In this document: positions 45,026 through 53,238 of the stretch, piece by piece
Position numbering within the stretch: position 1 is the first letter of the stretch
How the letters are laid out: each line of letters begins with the position of its first letter
Assembly: GCA_002842755.1 (NCBI GenBank)
Contig: PHDU01000011.1
Span: forward strand, 1 to 64,000
DNA length: 64,000 nt
Reading direction: 5' to 3'
Source: Bacteroidetes bacterium HGW-Bacteroidetes-1
Lineage (GTDB): Bacteria; Bacteroidota; Bacteroidia; Bacteroidales; F082
The notes under the pieces: generated by a model
The model's database searches: none
Told to the model about the DNA's origin: nothing
Seen by the model: only the letters and a program-made list of their open reading frames with translations
Program-made: the position numbers and the translations under genes

Positions 45026-46045
45026 TCAGAATTTTATTAACATTTTACCTTTCGACATCGATCCCAGATAATGTTTCAATCCTTGCGCTATTTCTGTGAT
45101 ACCAACCTGAATACCAATTGGGTTTGCCACTTCGCCTGTTATAATCATCGCAGCAAGAGAAGCGCTTACCTCATTAATCTGCTTATCACTTCTTTCAGAA
45201 AACCATTGATTCAAATTAAACCCTCTGATTGTAAGATCCTTGAAAATTAACTGCAAAGGATTGATACCAGATAAGCCTTTTCCTGACAGACCACCATATA
45301 CGATTATTTCAGCTCCTGATGGCAGACTGTTGGCAATCAGTCCTGTCATATCTCCTGCAACTGCATCAAAAACCAATGAAACACCCATAGCCCTTATACT
45401 CTTTTGGAGTTGGCCGTCAAAATCATCCATACCAGAAAAAAGCACTTCACCAACCTCATTCTGCTTCAATGAGAGAGCTGTCTCATTTTTTCGTACAGTT
45501 GCGATGCATTGAATTTGATTTCGTTTTGCCAATGCAAAAAAGAATTCGGCTACCCGGCTACCTCCTGCATTTATTAAAATTGCCTTGCTTTTCTTTTTAA
45601 GTACTTCATCAAAAAGACCCCATGCAGTAAATGGGTTAATAAAAAAACAAGCTGCTTGTTCAGTTGTAAGTCTCTCATCAACAATAATCAATTGTTGAGG
45701 TTTAGCAATAAAATATTCAGCCCAGGTACCATCCTGATCATCCTGAGCAAAACAAGATACCCTTTTTCCAATCCAAAACTTGCCATCAACTCCTTCACCC
45801 GCAGCAATAACAATCCCGGCACCTTCAAAACCCGGAACCGCTGGCAAGCTTTTAACGACATTATAATTGCCTTGCATGAAAGCAATATCTGAAGGATTGC
45901 AGGGAGCGGCCAACATATGCAATAGTAACTGTCCCGCCTTGGGTGCATCAACTGATTTATTAACCACATGTAAACCAAGCAAAGCACGCAGTGTGTTGGC
46001 ATTATATGCAGGCAATTCAACCGCTTTATAATGAATTGGAAACAT
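45026..46045 (-). CDS. Zinc-free MDR family oxidoreductase (quinone reductase-like)
   Basis: A 339-residue medium-chain dehydrogenase/reductase. The N-terminal catalytic fold has NPSDIAFMQGNYN and 'PAVPGFEGAGIVIAAGEGV'; the nucleotide-binding fold has 'AILINAGGSRVAEFFFALAKR' and LVFDAVAGDMTG. No catalytic-zinc cysteines are present, so it belongs with NADPH:quinone or enoyl reductases. Cytoplasmic. It starts 10 bp after gmk and is probably co-transcribed. Substrate unknown. Confidence 0.85.
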   Translation of the reverse strand: MFPIHYKAVELPAYNANTLRALLGLHVVNKSVDAPKAGQLLLHMLAAPCNPSDIAFMQGNYNVVKSLPAVPGFEGAGIVIAAGEGVDGKFWIGKRVSCFAQDDQDGTWAEYFIAKPQQLIIVDERLTTEQAACFFINPFTAWGLFDEVLKKKSKAILINAGGSRVAEFFFALAKRNQIQCIATVRKNETALSLKQNEVGEVLFSGMDDFDGQLQKSIRAMGVSLVFDAVAGDMTGLIANSLPSGAEIIVYGGLSGKGLSGINPLQLIFKDLTIRGFNLNQWFSERSDKQINEVSASLAAMIITGEVANPIGIQVGITEIAQGLKHYLGSMSKGKMLIKF

Positions 46046-46055
46046 TGCTTTAATG

Positions 46056-46631
46056 TTATTTTAAAAACGTTGAAATTAAATGAATAATTTTTGCACGTGC
46101 TAAGTTTAAGTCATCATTTACAAAAATTATATCAAATTGATCTGCAAATGACATCTCATAACCAGCTTTTTCGATCCTTCTTGAAATACTTTCAATAGAA
46201 TCGGATGAACGTTTTTGCAGACGCTCTTCTAAAACAGCTATTGAAGGAGCCTTAACGAAAATGCTAAGTGCTCTGTCTCCATAATATTTCTTAATATTGA
46301 GGCCTCCTATCACATCGACATCGAAAACAACATGATTTCCAGAAGTTGTAATACGTTCTACCTCACTCAGAAGGGTTCCATAATAAACCCCTTCATACAC
46401 TTCTTCCCACTCAAGGAATTGTTGCTCTTCAATTTTCTTCTTAAACGATTCTTTTGAAAGAAAATAATAATCCTTACCGTCAATTTCACCAGGCCTTATG
46501 GGTCTGCTTGTTGCTGAAACAGAAAATGAAAGTTCCTTTATGTTCGCAAGAAGGTGTTTAACAAGCGTAGTCTTACCAGCTCCGGAAGGTGCTGAGACAA
46601 TTACTAATTTACCTTGTTTGTGATGCAACAT
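46056..46631 (-). CDS. gmk: Guanylate kinase
   Basis: A 191-residue kinase converting GMP to GDP. P-loop VSAPSGAGKTTLVKHLL (about 12-28), GMP-binding 'SATSRPIRPGEIDGKDYYFLS' and 'EWEEVYEGVYYGT', and 'VFDVDVIGGLNIKK'. It begins 2 bp after yicC, the common yicC-gmk arrangement. Confidence 0.95.
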   Translation of the reverse strand: MLHHKQGKLVIVSAPSGAGKTTLVKHLLANIKELSFSVSATSRPIRPGEIDGKDYYFLSKESFKKKIEEQQFLEWEEVYEGVYYGTLLSEVERITTSGNHVVFDVDVIGGLNIKKYYGDRALSIFVKAPSIAVLEERLQKRSSDSIESISRRIEKAGYEMSFADQFDIIFVNDDLNLARAKIIHLISTFLK

Positions 46632-46633
46632 AA

Positions 46634-47506
46634 TTATAAAACATTGAAAAGTTGTTCTTTTATTTTTTCCAGTTCATCCTTCATTTGCACTACAATTCGC
46701 TGCATTCCGGCATCATTGGCTTTTGAACCAAGTGTGTTTATTTCACGTCCAATTTCCTGCGTAATAAACCCTAATTTCTTTCCGGCATAATCATCATTGA
46801 TTGACTCAGAAAAATATTCGCAATGTAATTTTAGCCTCACTTTTTCCTCACTTATATCCAACTTTTCTATGTAATAAATCAACTCCTGTTCAAACCTGTT
46901 GGGATCGAATTTTGCAGGGTCAGCTATTTCTATGGCATTCTTATAAAGTCTGTTTTTTAAAGTATCGATACGTTGATTTTCAAAGGGTTCAACCTCATCC
47001 AATAACTGCAGTATTAAACCAACACGTGGAAGCATGTCGCGAAGCAACACTTGCCCTTCCTGAATTCTAAACGCATCAAACTCCTTTAATGCTTCCTGAG
47101 AAACGCTTACCAATACTTCGTAAAAATCGTCAGGAAAAACCGTATCAGCTGTAGCGAAAAAGCCCGGAAATCTTGTTAATACTGAGGCAGCATCTTCAGG
47201 CATTTTGAATTGTAAATCCCAGGCTAATTCCTGTAATTGGGCATAAGCAGCAGCAGCAGCTTGTTTATCAATACGGCCTGCCTTTTTCTGATCAATATCT
47301 TCGATGCTTACATTAAAATCTACTTTCCCACGCTGAATGGTGTCAGCAAGTTTATTTCTAAGATCAAACTCCATTTTTTTCAGATCGGCTGGCAATCTCA
47401 TTGCTAAATCTAATTGCTTACTGTTTAAGGCTTTTATTTCAATAGTTAGTTTTTTTCCATCTGCTATTTTCTGCATTTTGCCGTATCCAGTCATCGAACG
47501 AATCAT
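46634..47506 (-). CDS. YicC family endoribonuclease-type protein
   Basis: 290 residues from ATG 47506 (MIRSMTGYGK, the invariant family start); an upstream in-frame ATG is unlike the family. Blocks seen: 'EIKALNSKQLDLAMRLP', 'RGKVDFNVSIE' and the C-terminal DUF1732 segment 'GKKLGFITQEIGREINTLGSKAND' with 'VQMKDELEKIKEQLFNVL'. Known: YicC proteins are stress-related and act on RNA in E. coli and B. subtilis. First gene of the operon with gmk. Confidence 0.92.
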   Translation of the reverse strand: MIRSMTGYGKMQKIADGKKLTIEIKALNSKQLDLAMRLPADLKKMEFDLRNKLADTIQRGKVDFNVSIEDIDQKKAGRIDKQAAAAAYAQLQELAWDLQFKMPEDAASVLTRFPGFFATADTVFPDDFYEVLVSVSQEALKEFDAFRIQEGQVLLRDMLPRVGLILQLLDEVEPFENQRIDTLKNRLYKNAIEIADPAKFDPNRFEQELIYYIEKLDISEEKVRLKLHCEYFSESINDDYAGKKLGFITQEIGREINTLGSKANDAGMQRIVVQMKDELEKIKEQLFNVL

Positions 47507-47525
47507 AGCTGTATCATTTTTTTTA

Positions 47526-47533
47526 CAAAGATA
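47526..47533 (-). promoter_or_regulatory. -7 box of the yicC-gmk operon
   Basis: TATCTTTG on the minus strand (exact TAnnTTTG), 19 bp before the ATG at 47506. It overlaps the longer reading frame, supporting the shorter start. Confidence 0.6.
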
Positions 47534-47625
47534 GACCATTAAGGCGAATTGAAAAATACCTATAAAAAAGTATGTTTTTTTATTCTTATGTTCAAAACAA
47601 TGATTAAAAAAAAATGTAATATTGC

Positions 47626-49092
47626 ATGAGCATGATTAAAAACTGGAAAATTTATTTGCTGGGATTATTAACCCTATCAGCTTCTAGGGCCTTTGCCGAA
47701 AATGATATAAGGCTAATTGACAGTTTAAATCAATTAATCTCTGTTCAAACAGGCTCAGAAAGGCTGCAAACATTGCTTGCCCTATCAGAAGCATATCGTA
47801 TTGTTTCGTATGACAAGAGCATGAAAACTGGATGGGAAGCCCTCACCTATGCTGATGAACAAGGATTTCATGAACTTAAGGCTTTAGTCTTAAAATCGTT
47901 GGGGCAAAGTGCGCAACATACTGGCGATTATGATCTTGCCAATGCGTATTTTGAGAAGGCTTTGGAAGCTTATGAATACATTGGAAACAAAAAGGGAATT
48001 GCTGACATTCACATTTTAAAAGGTATTTTGCTTCAAAACACATCTGAATACGAAGTTTCAATTCAACACTTACAACAGGCAATCTCAATTGCCAATGATT
48101 TGAAAAACGACACTATCTTTTTTGCGGCTACCAATGGTCTTGGTGCATCCTACTATGAGACGGGTAAATTTAATGAGGCGATGGATGCATATTATCAAGT
48201 ACAGATTCTATCAAAAAAAATGGGAGATACGCTAAAACTTGGTATAAGTTTAATGAATTCAGGAATGATATACTGGCAATGGGATCAAAACAACAAGGCA
48301 ATTGATTATTTAAAACAAGCACTTGAAATTTTCGAAACTCAAAACTCTTTTGAAAACTTATCAATGGCATATAACAATTTGGGTCTGATTTACTTTAATG
48401 ACAAAAACGAACCTGATACCGCGTATTTGTATTTTAATAAATCACTTGCTATTCGTGAAACATTAGGCAATCCGATTTCTATTGCCAATGTACTCCTCAA
48501 CATGGCAAATGTATACAGTAGCAAAGATAATTTTGAAAAGGCTGAGCCTGTTTATTTTAGAGCGCTTCAAATATATGAGTCATCAACATTTATTCAAGGA
48601 ATCATTCGTGCTTTCTACCACCTGGGTGAAGCTTATTACAAGGCAAAAAAATATGAATTATCAATTGTTTATCTCGAAAAATGCCTTAATAAAGCCAACC
48701 AATACAACATAAGCTATTATAATACAATAACTTCTGAGTTGTTAATGAAAAACTTTATAGCAACAAATGATTTTCCATCTTTTTTAAAATATTTTGAGAT
48801 TTTCAAAGTTGAACATGATTCACTTGTCAAACAGAATAACCAACTTCTCGATAGCGAATCTGATTTCAAATACAAACTATTGGAATTGTATCCTCGTTTG
48901 ACGGAACTTGAAGCTGAAAACAAAAGGTTGGCTGATCAAACCCGATTTTACAATTATATTTTTGCTTCAATAATTGGAATTTTGGGGTTCGCCCTCTTCG
49001 GATTGTTGCTTTACAAGATGATAACCCTAATTAAAAAGAATAATAAAAGCAAAGAAGAACAAAGATTGATTGCAAAGGCAATTGATGATTAA
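47626..49092 (+). CDS. TPR-repeat sensor-like membrane protein without kinase domain
   Basis: A 488-residue protein. Signal peptide 1-24 (SASRAFAEN), about seven to eight tetratricopeptide repeats (50-380; e.g. 'SMAYNNLGLIYFNDKNEPDTAYLYFNKSLAI'), a coiled-coil-like stretch (about 400-440) and one TM segment (about 445-467), then only about 20 charged residues. In Bacteroidota this layout normally continues into a histidine kinase; here it stops (AKAIDD). The gene 53 bp downstream is a LytTR response regulator, so the pair may signal through a separate kinase or by direct contact. Confidence 0.85.
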   Translation: MSMIKNWKIYLLGLLTLSASRAFAENDIRLIDSLNQLISVQTGSERLQTLLALSEAYRIVSYDKSMKTGWEALTYADEQGFHELKALVLKSLGQSAQHTGDYDLANAYFEKALEAYEYIGNKKGIADIHILKGILLQNTSEYEVSIQHLQQAISIANDLKNDTIFFAATNGLGASYYETGKFNEAMDAYYQVQILSKKMGDTLKLGISLMNSGMIYWQWDQNNKAIDYLKQALEIFETQNSFENLSMAYNNLGLIYFNDKNEPDTAYLYFNKSLAIRETLGNPISIANVLLNMANVYSSKDNFEKAEPVYFRALQIYESSTFIQGIIRAFYHLGEAYYKAKKYELSIVYLEKCLNKANQYNISYYNTITSELLMKNFIATNDFPSFLKYFEIFKVEHDSLVKQNNQLLDSESDFKYKLLELYPRLTELEAENKRLADQTRFYNYIFASIIGILGFALFGLLLYKMITLIKKNNKSKEEQRLIAKAIDD

Positions 49093-49145
49093 TAATCAAA
49101 ATTTTGAATATTTTGAGCAGATAGCAATGCTTAAGAAAAACAGCT

Positions 49146-49895
49146 ATGATACGAACTATTATTATTGACGATGAAGAAAGTTCCAGATATGTTATTCGTT
49201 ACATTATTGAAGGAAATTGCCCTGATATTGAAATAGTTGGAGAGGCAGACGGAGTATCAAGTGGGATCAAACTTATCAACGAAACATCGCCTGAGCTCGT
49301 TTTATTGGATATCCAACTATCCGATGGTACAGGTTTCGATTTACTCAGGCAGTTGGACATGGTAAAGTTTAAACTGATCTTTATAACCGCCTATGAACGC
49401 TATGCAATAGATGCGTTTAAATTTAGCGCACTGAATTATTTACTCAAACCTGTTGATGCACATGAATTACGTGAATCACTTGCAATGGCAATTAAATCTA
49501 TTGATTATGAATCTCTTGGTCTAAAGCTAAATGCTTATTTTCAAAATCTGACTCCAGATTTTGAAAATAGAAAAAAGATTGTTCTACAATCAGCTTCAGG
49601 CGTTTTTCTGATCAATATTACCGATATTATTCGCTGCGAATCAATCGACGATCAAACACGCTTTATATTAACCTATGGAGAAGAAATTATCATTAATAAG
49701 CCACTGAAAGAGTATGTCAATCTTTTTTCAAATATCCATTTTTTCAGACTCAGTTCTAACTACCTGATTAACCTAAAGCACGTGGTTCGATTCGACCCTT
49801 CCGAGGCAAGCAATATTGTTATGACTGACTATGCTCTGATTCCTTTTACTCTAAACAAAAAAGACAATTTCGTAAAAGCACTCAAAAAACTTTAA
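49146..49895 (+). CDS. LytTR-type response regulator
   Basis: A 249-residue cytoplasmic regulator. Receiver domain 1-120: acidic pocket IIDDEESS, phospho-acceptor Asp in LVLLDIQLSDGTGF (about residue 56), and the conserved Lys in NYLLKPVDAHE. LytTR DNA-binding domain about 145-249: 'LINITDIIRCESIDDQTRFILTYGE' and 'FFRLSSNYLINLKHVVRFDPSE'. It lies in an apparent operon with the TPR membrane protein upstream and 10 bp before the phospholipase D-type gene. Confidence 0.93.
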   Translation: MIRTIIIDDEESSRYVIRYIIEGNCPDIEIVGEADGVSSGIKLINETSPELVLLDIQLSDGTGFDLLRQLDMVKFKLIFITAYERYAIDAFKFSALNYLLKPVDAHELRESLAMAIKSIDYESLGLKLNAYFQNLTPDFENRKKIVLQSASGVFLINITDIIRCESIDDQTRFILTYGEEIIINKPLKEYVNLFSNIHFFRLSSNYLINLKHVVRFDPSEASNIVMTDYALIPFTLNKKDNFVKALKKL

Positions 49896-49905
49896 AAATC
49901 TTTTC

Positions 49906-50982
49906 ATGTCTCAACAATCTGAAACATATCATCTTTTTGCAGATCCAACCAGATACTATGATGCAATGCTTGAGGATATTGAGAAAGCACGGGACTATAT
50001 TTACATTGAGACCTACCGAATTGGAAATGATACAATTGGCAGGAGGTTTAACAACCTGCTTGCTAAAAAAGCTAAAGATGGAATTGAAGTTAAAATCTTA
50101 ATTGATGCTTGGGGAGGATCGTCCGTCATTAGTAGTTTTTTCCATGAGCTGATTCAAAACGGAGGCGTGGTCAGGTTTTTTGAAAAAATTAAATATAACA
50201 GTGACATTTTCACCCGTGCTCATCGCCGTAATCATCGAAAAATAATCGTCATCGATGATGAGATAACGTATATCGGTTCTTCTAATCTCACAGGATACAA
50301 CATACATTGGCGTGAATCGGTGCTAAGGATAAAAGGAAATCTTAGTCTGCCCTTCAAAAAAGTTTTTCGTCAGGATTTCAATATATACAACAAATATATT
50401 TTTGATAAAGCCAACTATATACGCCTTATACGGCACAATCAATTTGAAATAATACGCGACATGCCATCAATCACGCGGCAGCGTATTATGAAAAAATATA
50501 TCCAACTAATTAGAAATGCAGAAAAAACTATAACCATTGAAACCCCCTATTTTTTACCTGGTTTCAAACTGCGCAAAGTATTGATTGATGCTGTCAAGCG
50601 AGGTGTAGAAGTTAAAGTAATCATCCCAGTACGCTCCGACGTTGGACTCGTAGACATTTTAAGAAATAAATATCTTGGCCTTCTATTCACTTCAGGAATT
50701 CAGATTCTGCTTTACAATCCACATAACCTTCACTCAAAATTATTGTTCATCGACAATCATACATTCAGTATTGGCTCACCCAATTTTGATTACAGAAGCT
50801 TCAGGTATATGTATGAAATCATACTTCTTGGAAATGAGCCATCCATTGCTGATCAAATCAAGGAACATATCTCGACTACCATTGGCCAAACATCAATGTT
50901 CAATTATGAACAATGGAAACGCAGGTCTTTAATAAACAAATTTTTCGAATGGATATTACTTCCTTTTCGTCATCTGCTGTAA
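49906..50982 (+). CDS. Cardiolipin synthase-like phospholipase D family protein
   Basis: A 358-residue protein with two HKD motifs: HRRNHRKIIVIDDEITYIGSSN (about 108-129) and 'HSKLLFIDNHTFSIGSPNFDYRS' (about 277-299). No N-terminal TM pair as in ClsA, so it resembles ClsB-type enzymes; the C-terminal segment 'FEWILLPFRHLL' is hydrophobic and may touch the membrane. It likely joins phosphatidyl groups to make cardiolipin. It follows the LytTR gene by 10 bp, suggesting co-transcription. Confidence 0.88.
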   Translation: MSQQSETYHLFADPTRYYDAMLEDIEKARDYIYIETYRIGNDTIGRRFNNLLAKKAKDGIEVKILIDAWGGSSVISSFFHELIQNGGVVRFFEKIKYNSDIFTRAHRRNHRKIIVIDDEITYIGSSNLTGYNIHWRESVLRIKGNLSLPFKKVFRQDFNIYNKYIFDKANYIRLIRHNQFEIIRDMPSITRQRIMKKYIQLIRNAEKTITIETPYFLPGFKLRKVLIDAVKRGVEVKVIIPVRSDVGLVDILRNKYLGLLFTSGIQILLYNPHNLHSKLLFIDNHTFSIGSPNFDYRSFRYMYEIILLGNEPSIADQIKEHISTTIGQTSMFNYEQWKRRSLINKFFEWILLPFRHLL

Positions 50983-51050
50983 TGCAGCATCTAAGATAAT
51001 TTTTGGTTTTTTTCTGAAACGCCCCATTTCACTATATCGAATACATTTAG

Positions 51051-51058
51051 TACTTTTG
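51051..51058 (+). promoter_or_regulatory. -7 box of rocD
   Basis: TACTTTTG (exact TAnnTTTG), 61 bp before the ATG at 51120; a TTTC at 51027-51030 could be the -33 element (20-bp spacer). Confidence 0.55.
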
Positions 51059-51119
51059 CAAGTATATTGTTATTTTTATAACACATTAAATTTTATAAAA
51101 ACCCTAAATCGTACACAAC

Positions 51120-52352
51120 ATGAAGGAGACAATGACCTCTCAACTGGCAATTGAACTTGAAGACAAGTATGGAGCACATAATTATCATCCGCTACCTGTA
51201 GTTTTATCCAAAGGTGAAGGCGCGAAAGTGTGGGATGTGGAAGGCAAGGAGTACTTTGATTTTCTTTCTGCTTACTCCGCAGTCAATCAGGGTCACTGCA
51301 ACCCTAAAATCATCAGTGCCCTCATTGATCAGGCAAAAATACTCACGCTTACATCCAGAGCTTTTTACAATGACACATTGGGTGTTTATGAGAAATTTGC
51401 CACCACATTCTTCGGGTATGACAAAATTTTACCCATGAATACTGGTGCCGAAGGAGATGAAACCGCATTAAAACTATGCCGCAAATGGGCTTATACAAAG
51501 AAGGGAGTACCGGAAAATCAGGCGAAAATAATTGTATGCGAAAATAATTTCCATGGGCGCACCATCACTGTCATCAGCATGTCAACCGACCCCGATTCGA
51601 GAGGTGGATTTGGCCCTTTCACTCCCGGTTTTATAACCATACCTTACAACGATATTCCTGCATTGGAAAAAGCTTTGGAAGATCCTAATGTTGCAGGTTT
51701 TCTGGTTGAACCAATTCAGGGAGAGGCTGGGGTTTTTGTTCCGGATGATGGTTACTTAAGCAAAGCATATGCATTGTGCAAAGCAAAAAACGTTTTGTTT
51801 ATTGCCGATGAAGTACAGACAGGAATCGCTCGTACCGGAAAACTTCTCGCATGTGATCATGAAAATGTTCGACCTGATATATTGATACTTGGCAAAGCGC
51901 TTTCCGGAGGAGTTTATCCAATCTCAGCAGTTCTGGCTGATGATGAGATTATGCTTTGCATCAAACCTGGTGAGCATGGTTCAACTTTTGGCGGTAATCC
52001 AATGGCAGCACGTGTTGCTGTTGCTGCTCTTGAAGTTGTTAAGGAAGAAGATCTTGCCGGCAAAGCTGAGTATCTTGGTAAAATATTCCGGGCTGAAATG
52101 TCTAAACTTATTGAAGAAACTACATTGGTTAAAAAAGTGCGAGGAAAAGGGCTGCTTAACGCAATCATTGTAAATGACACAGAAGATAGTCAAACAGCAT
52201 GGAATATTTGTATGAAAATGGCTGAAAATGGAGTTCTTGCTAAACCAACCCATGGCAACATCATCCGTTTTGCACCTCCTTTGGTCATTACTGAAGATCA
52301 ACTTTATGACGCAATTAGTCGTATTAAAAAATCTATTCTTTCGTTTTGTTGA
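51120..52352 (+). CDS. rocD: Ornithine--oxo-acid transaminase
   Basis: A 410-residue PLP enzyme moving the delta-amino group of ornithine to 2-oxoglutarate, giving glutamate semialdehyde. Seen: '[20 protein letters not shown]', '[18 protein letters not shown]', '[20 protein letters not shown]' and the PLP lysine Lys259 in [11 protein letters not shown]. The YSAVNQGH block is characteristic of ornithine rather than acetylornithine aminotransferase. Monocistronic, with a bidirectional terminator downstream. Confidence 0.94.
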   Translation: MKETMTSQLAIELEDKYGAHNYHPLPVVLSKGEGAKVWDVEGKEYFDFLSAYSAVNQGHCNPKIISALIDQAKILTLTSRAFYNDTLGVYEKFATTFFGYDKILPMNTGAEGDETALKLCRKWAYTKKGVPENQAKIIVCENNFHGRTITVISMSTDPDSRGGFGPFTPGFITIPYNDIPALEKALEDPNVAGFLVEPIQGEAGVFVPDDGYLSKAYALCKAKNVLFIADEVQTGIARTGKLLACDHENVRPDILILGKALSGGVYPISAVLADDEIMLCIKPGEHGSTFGGNPMAARVAVAALEVVKEEDLAGKAEYLGKIFRAEMSKLIEETTLVKKVRGKGLLNAIIVNDTEDSQTAWNICMKMAENGVLAKPTHGNIIRFAPPLVITEDQLYDAISRIKKSILSFC

Positions 52353-52425
52353 TCGTTATCAAATTATATGAATTTTGCTTTAATCTTTTATCATATTACG
52401 CTGCAAAAACTTATACAGAAATTAA

Positions 52426-52459
52426 AAAACGGCATTTGTATGAAATCAAATGCCGTTTT
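52426..52459. terminator. Bidirectional terminator between rocD and sodB
   Basis: AAAACGGCATTTG and CAAATGCCGTTTT form a perfect 13-bp stem with an 8-nt loop, with A-run before and T-run after. It serves both converging genes. Confidence 0.88.
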
Positions 52460-52514
52460 CTTTTAAAATCTTGTTTATAAGTGCCAGATATAGATTATTC
52501 GCTTTCTAATAAAT

Positions 52515-53138
52515 TTATAATGCTGCTTGATAATTTTTTGAAACCTGATCCCAGTTGATTACATTCCAAAATGCTGAGACATAATCAGGGCGCTTGTTTT
52601 GATATTTTAAATAGTAAGCATGTTCCCACACATCAAGATTCAGAATAGGTGTGCCGGCACAATCTGCAATATCCATCAGTGGATTATCCTGATTAGCCGT
52701 TGAACAAACCGCGAGGCTTTTATCAGCTTTTACACAAAGCCATGCCCATCCACTGCCAAAACGGGTTTTTGCAGCATTGTTAAACAACTCCTGAAATTGT
52801 TCAAATGAACCAAAGGATTTGACAATAGCATCAGCCAAAATACCTTCAGGTTTTCCGCCTCCATTGGGTGACATAACATTCCAAAAAAGGTCATGGTTAA
52901 AATGACCACCGCCATGATTGCGCACCGCAACTGGATGCTTACTGATATTGGCAAACAATTCGGGCAAAGTATGATCACCCATTGGACTGTCTTTTACAGC
53001 AGCTTTCAAATTATCAAAATAGGCCTTATGATGCCTCGAATGGTGAATTTCCATGGTCATTGCATCGATATGCGGCTCCAAAGCTGCGTAATCATAAGGT
53101 AATGCCGGAAATTGAAGTTGGTTTACTGTTAAACTCAT
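52515..53138 (-). CDS. sodB: Superoxide dismutase (Fe/Mn)
   Basis: 207 residues from ATG 53138 ([17 protein letters not shown]); the longer frame passes through the promoter. The family blocks '[23 protein letters not shown]', '[11 protein letters not shown]', '[10 protein letters not shown]' and the metal-site [19 protein letters not shown] are all present. It removes superoxide in the cytoplasm. The metal (Fe, Mn or either) is not decided by what I can read; the symbol follows the Bacteroidota Fe/Mn type. Confidence 0.93.
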   Translation of the reverse strand: MSLTVNQLQFPALPYDYAALEPHIDAMTMEIHHSRHHKAYFDNLKAAVKDSPMGDHTLPELFANISKHPVAVRNHGGGHFNHDLFWNVMSPNGGGKPEGILADAIVKSFGSFEQFQELFNNAAKTRFGSGWAWLCVKADKSLAVCSTANQDNPLMDIADCAGTPILNLDVWEHAYYLKYQNKRPDYVSAFWNVINWDQVSKNYQAAL

Positions 53139-53166
53139 AATCGAATGTTTTAAGTTATTAATAGCG

Positions 53167-53174
53167 CAAAAATA
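53167..53174 (-). promoter_or_regulatory. -7 box of sodB
   Basis: TATTTTTG on the minus strand (exact TAnnTTTG), 28 bp before the ATG at 53138 and inside the longer reading frame. Confidence 0.6.
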
Positions 53175-53238
53175 CCACACTATTTAGAATTGTTTTAAAT
53201 TATAGTACAAACTTTAAACAAAATTAACAACTGAATGT

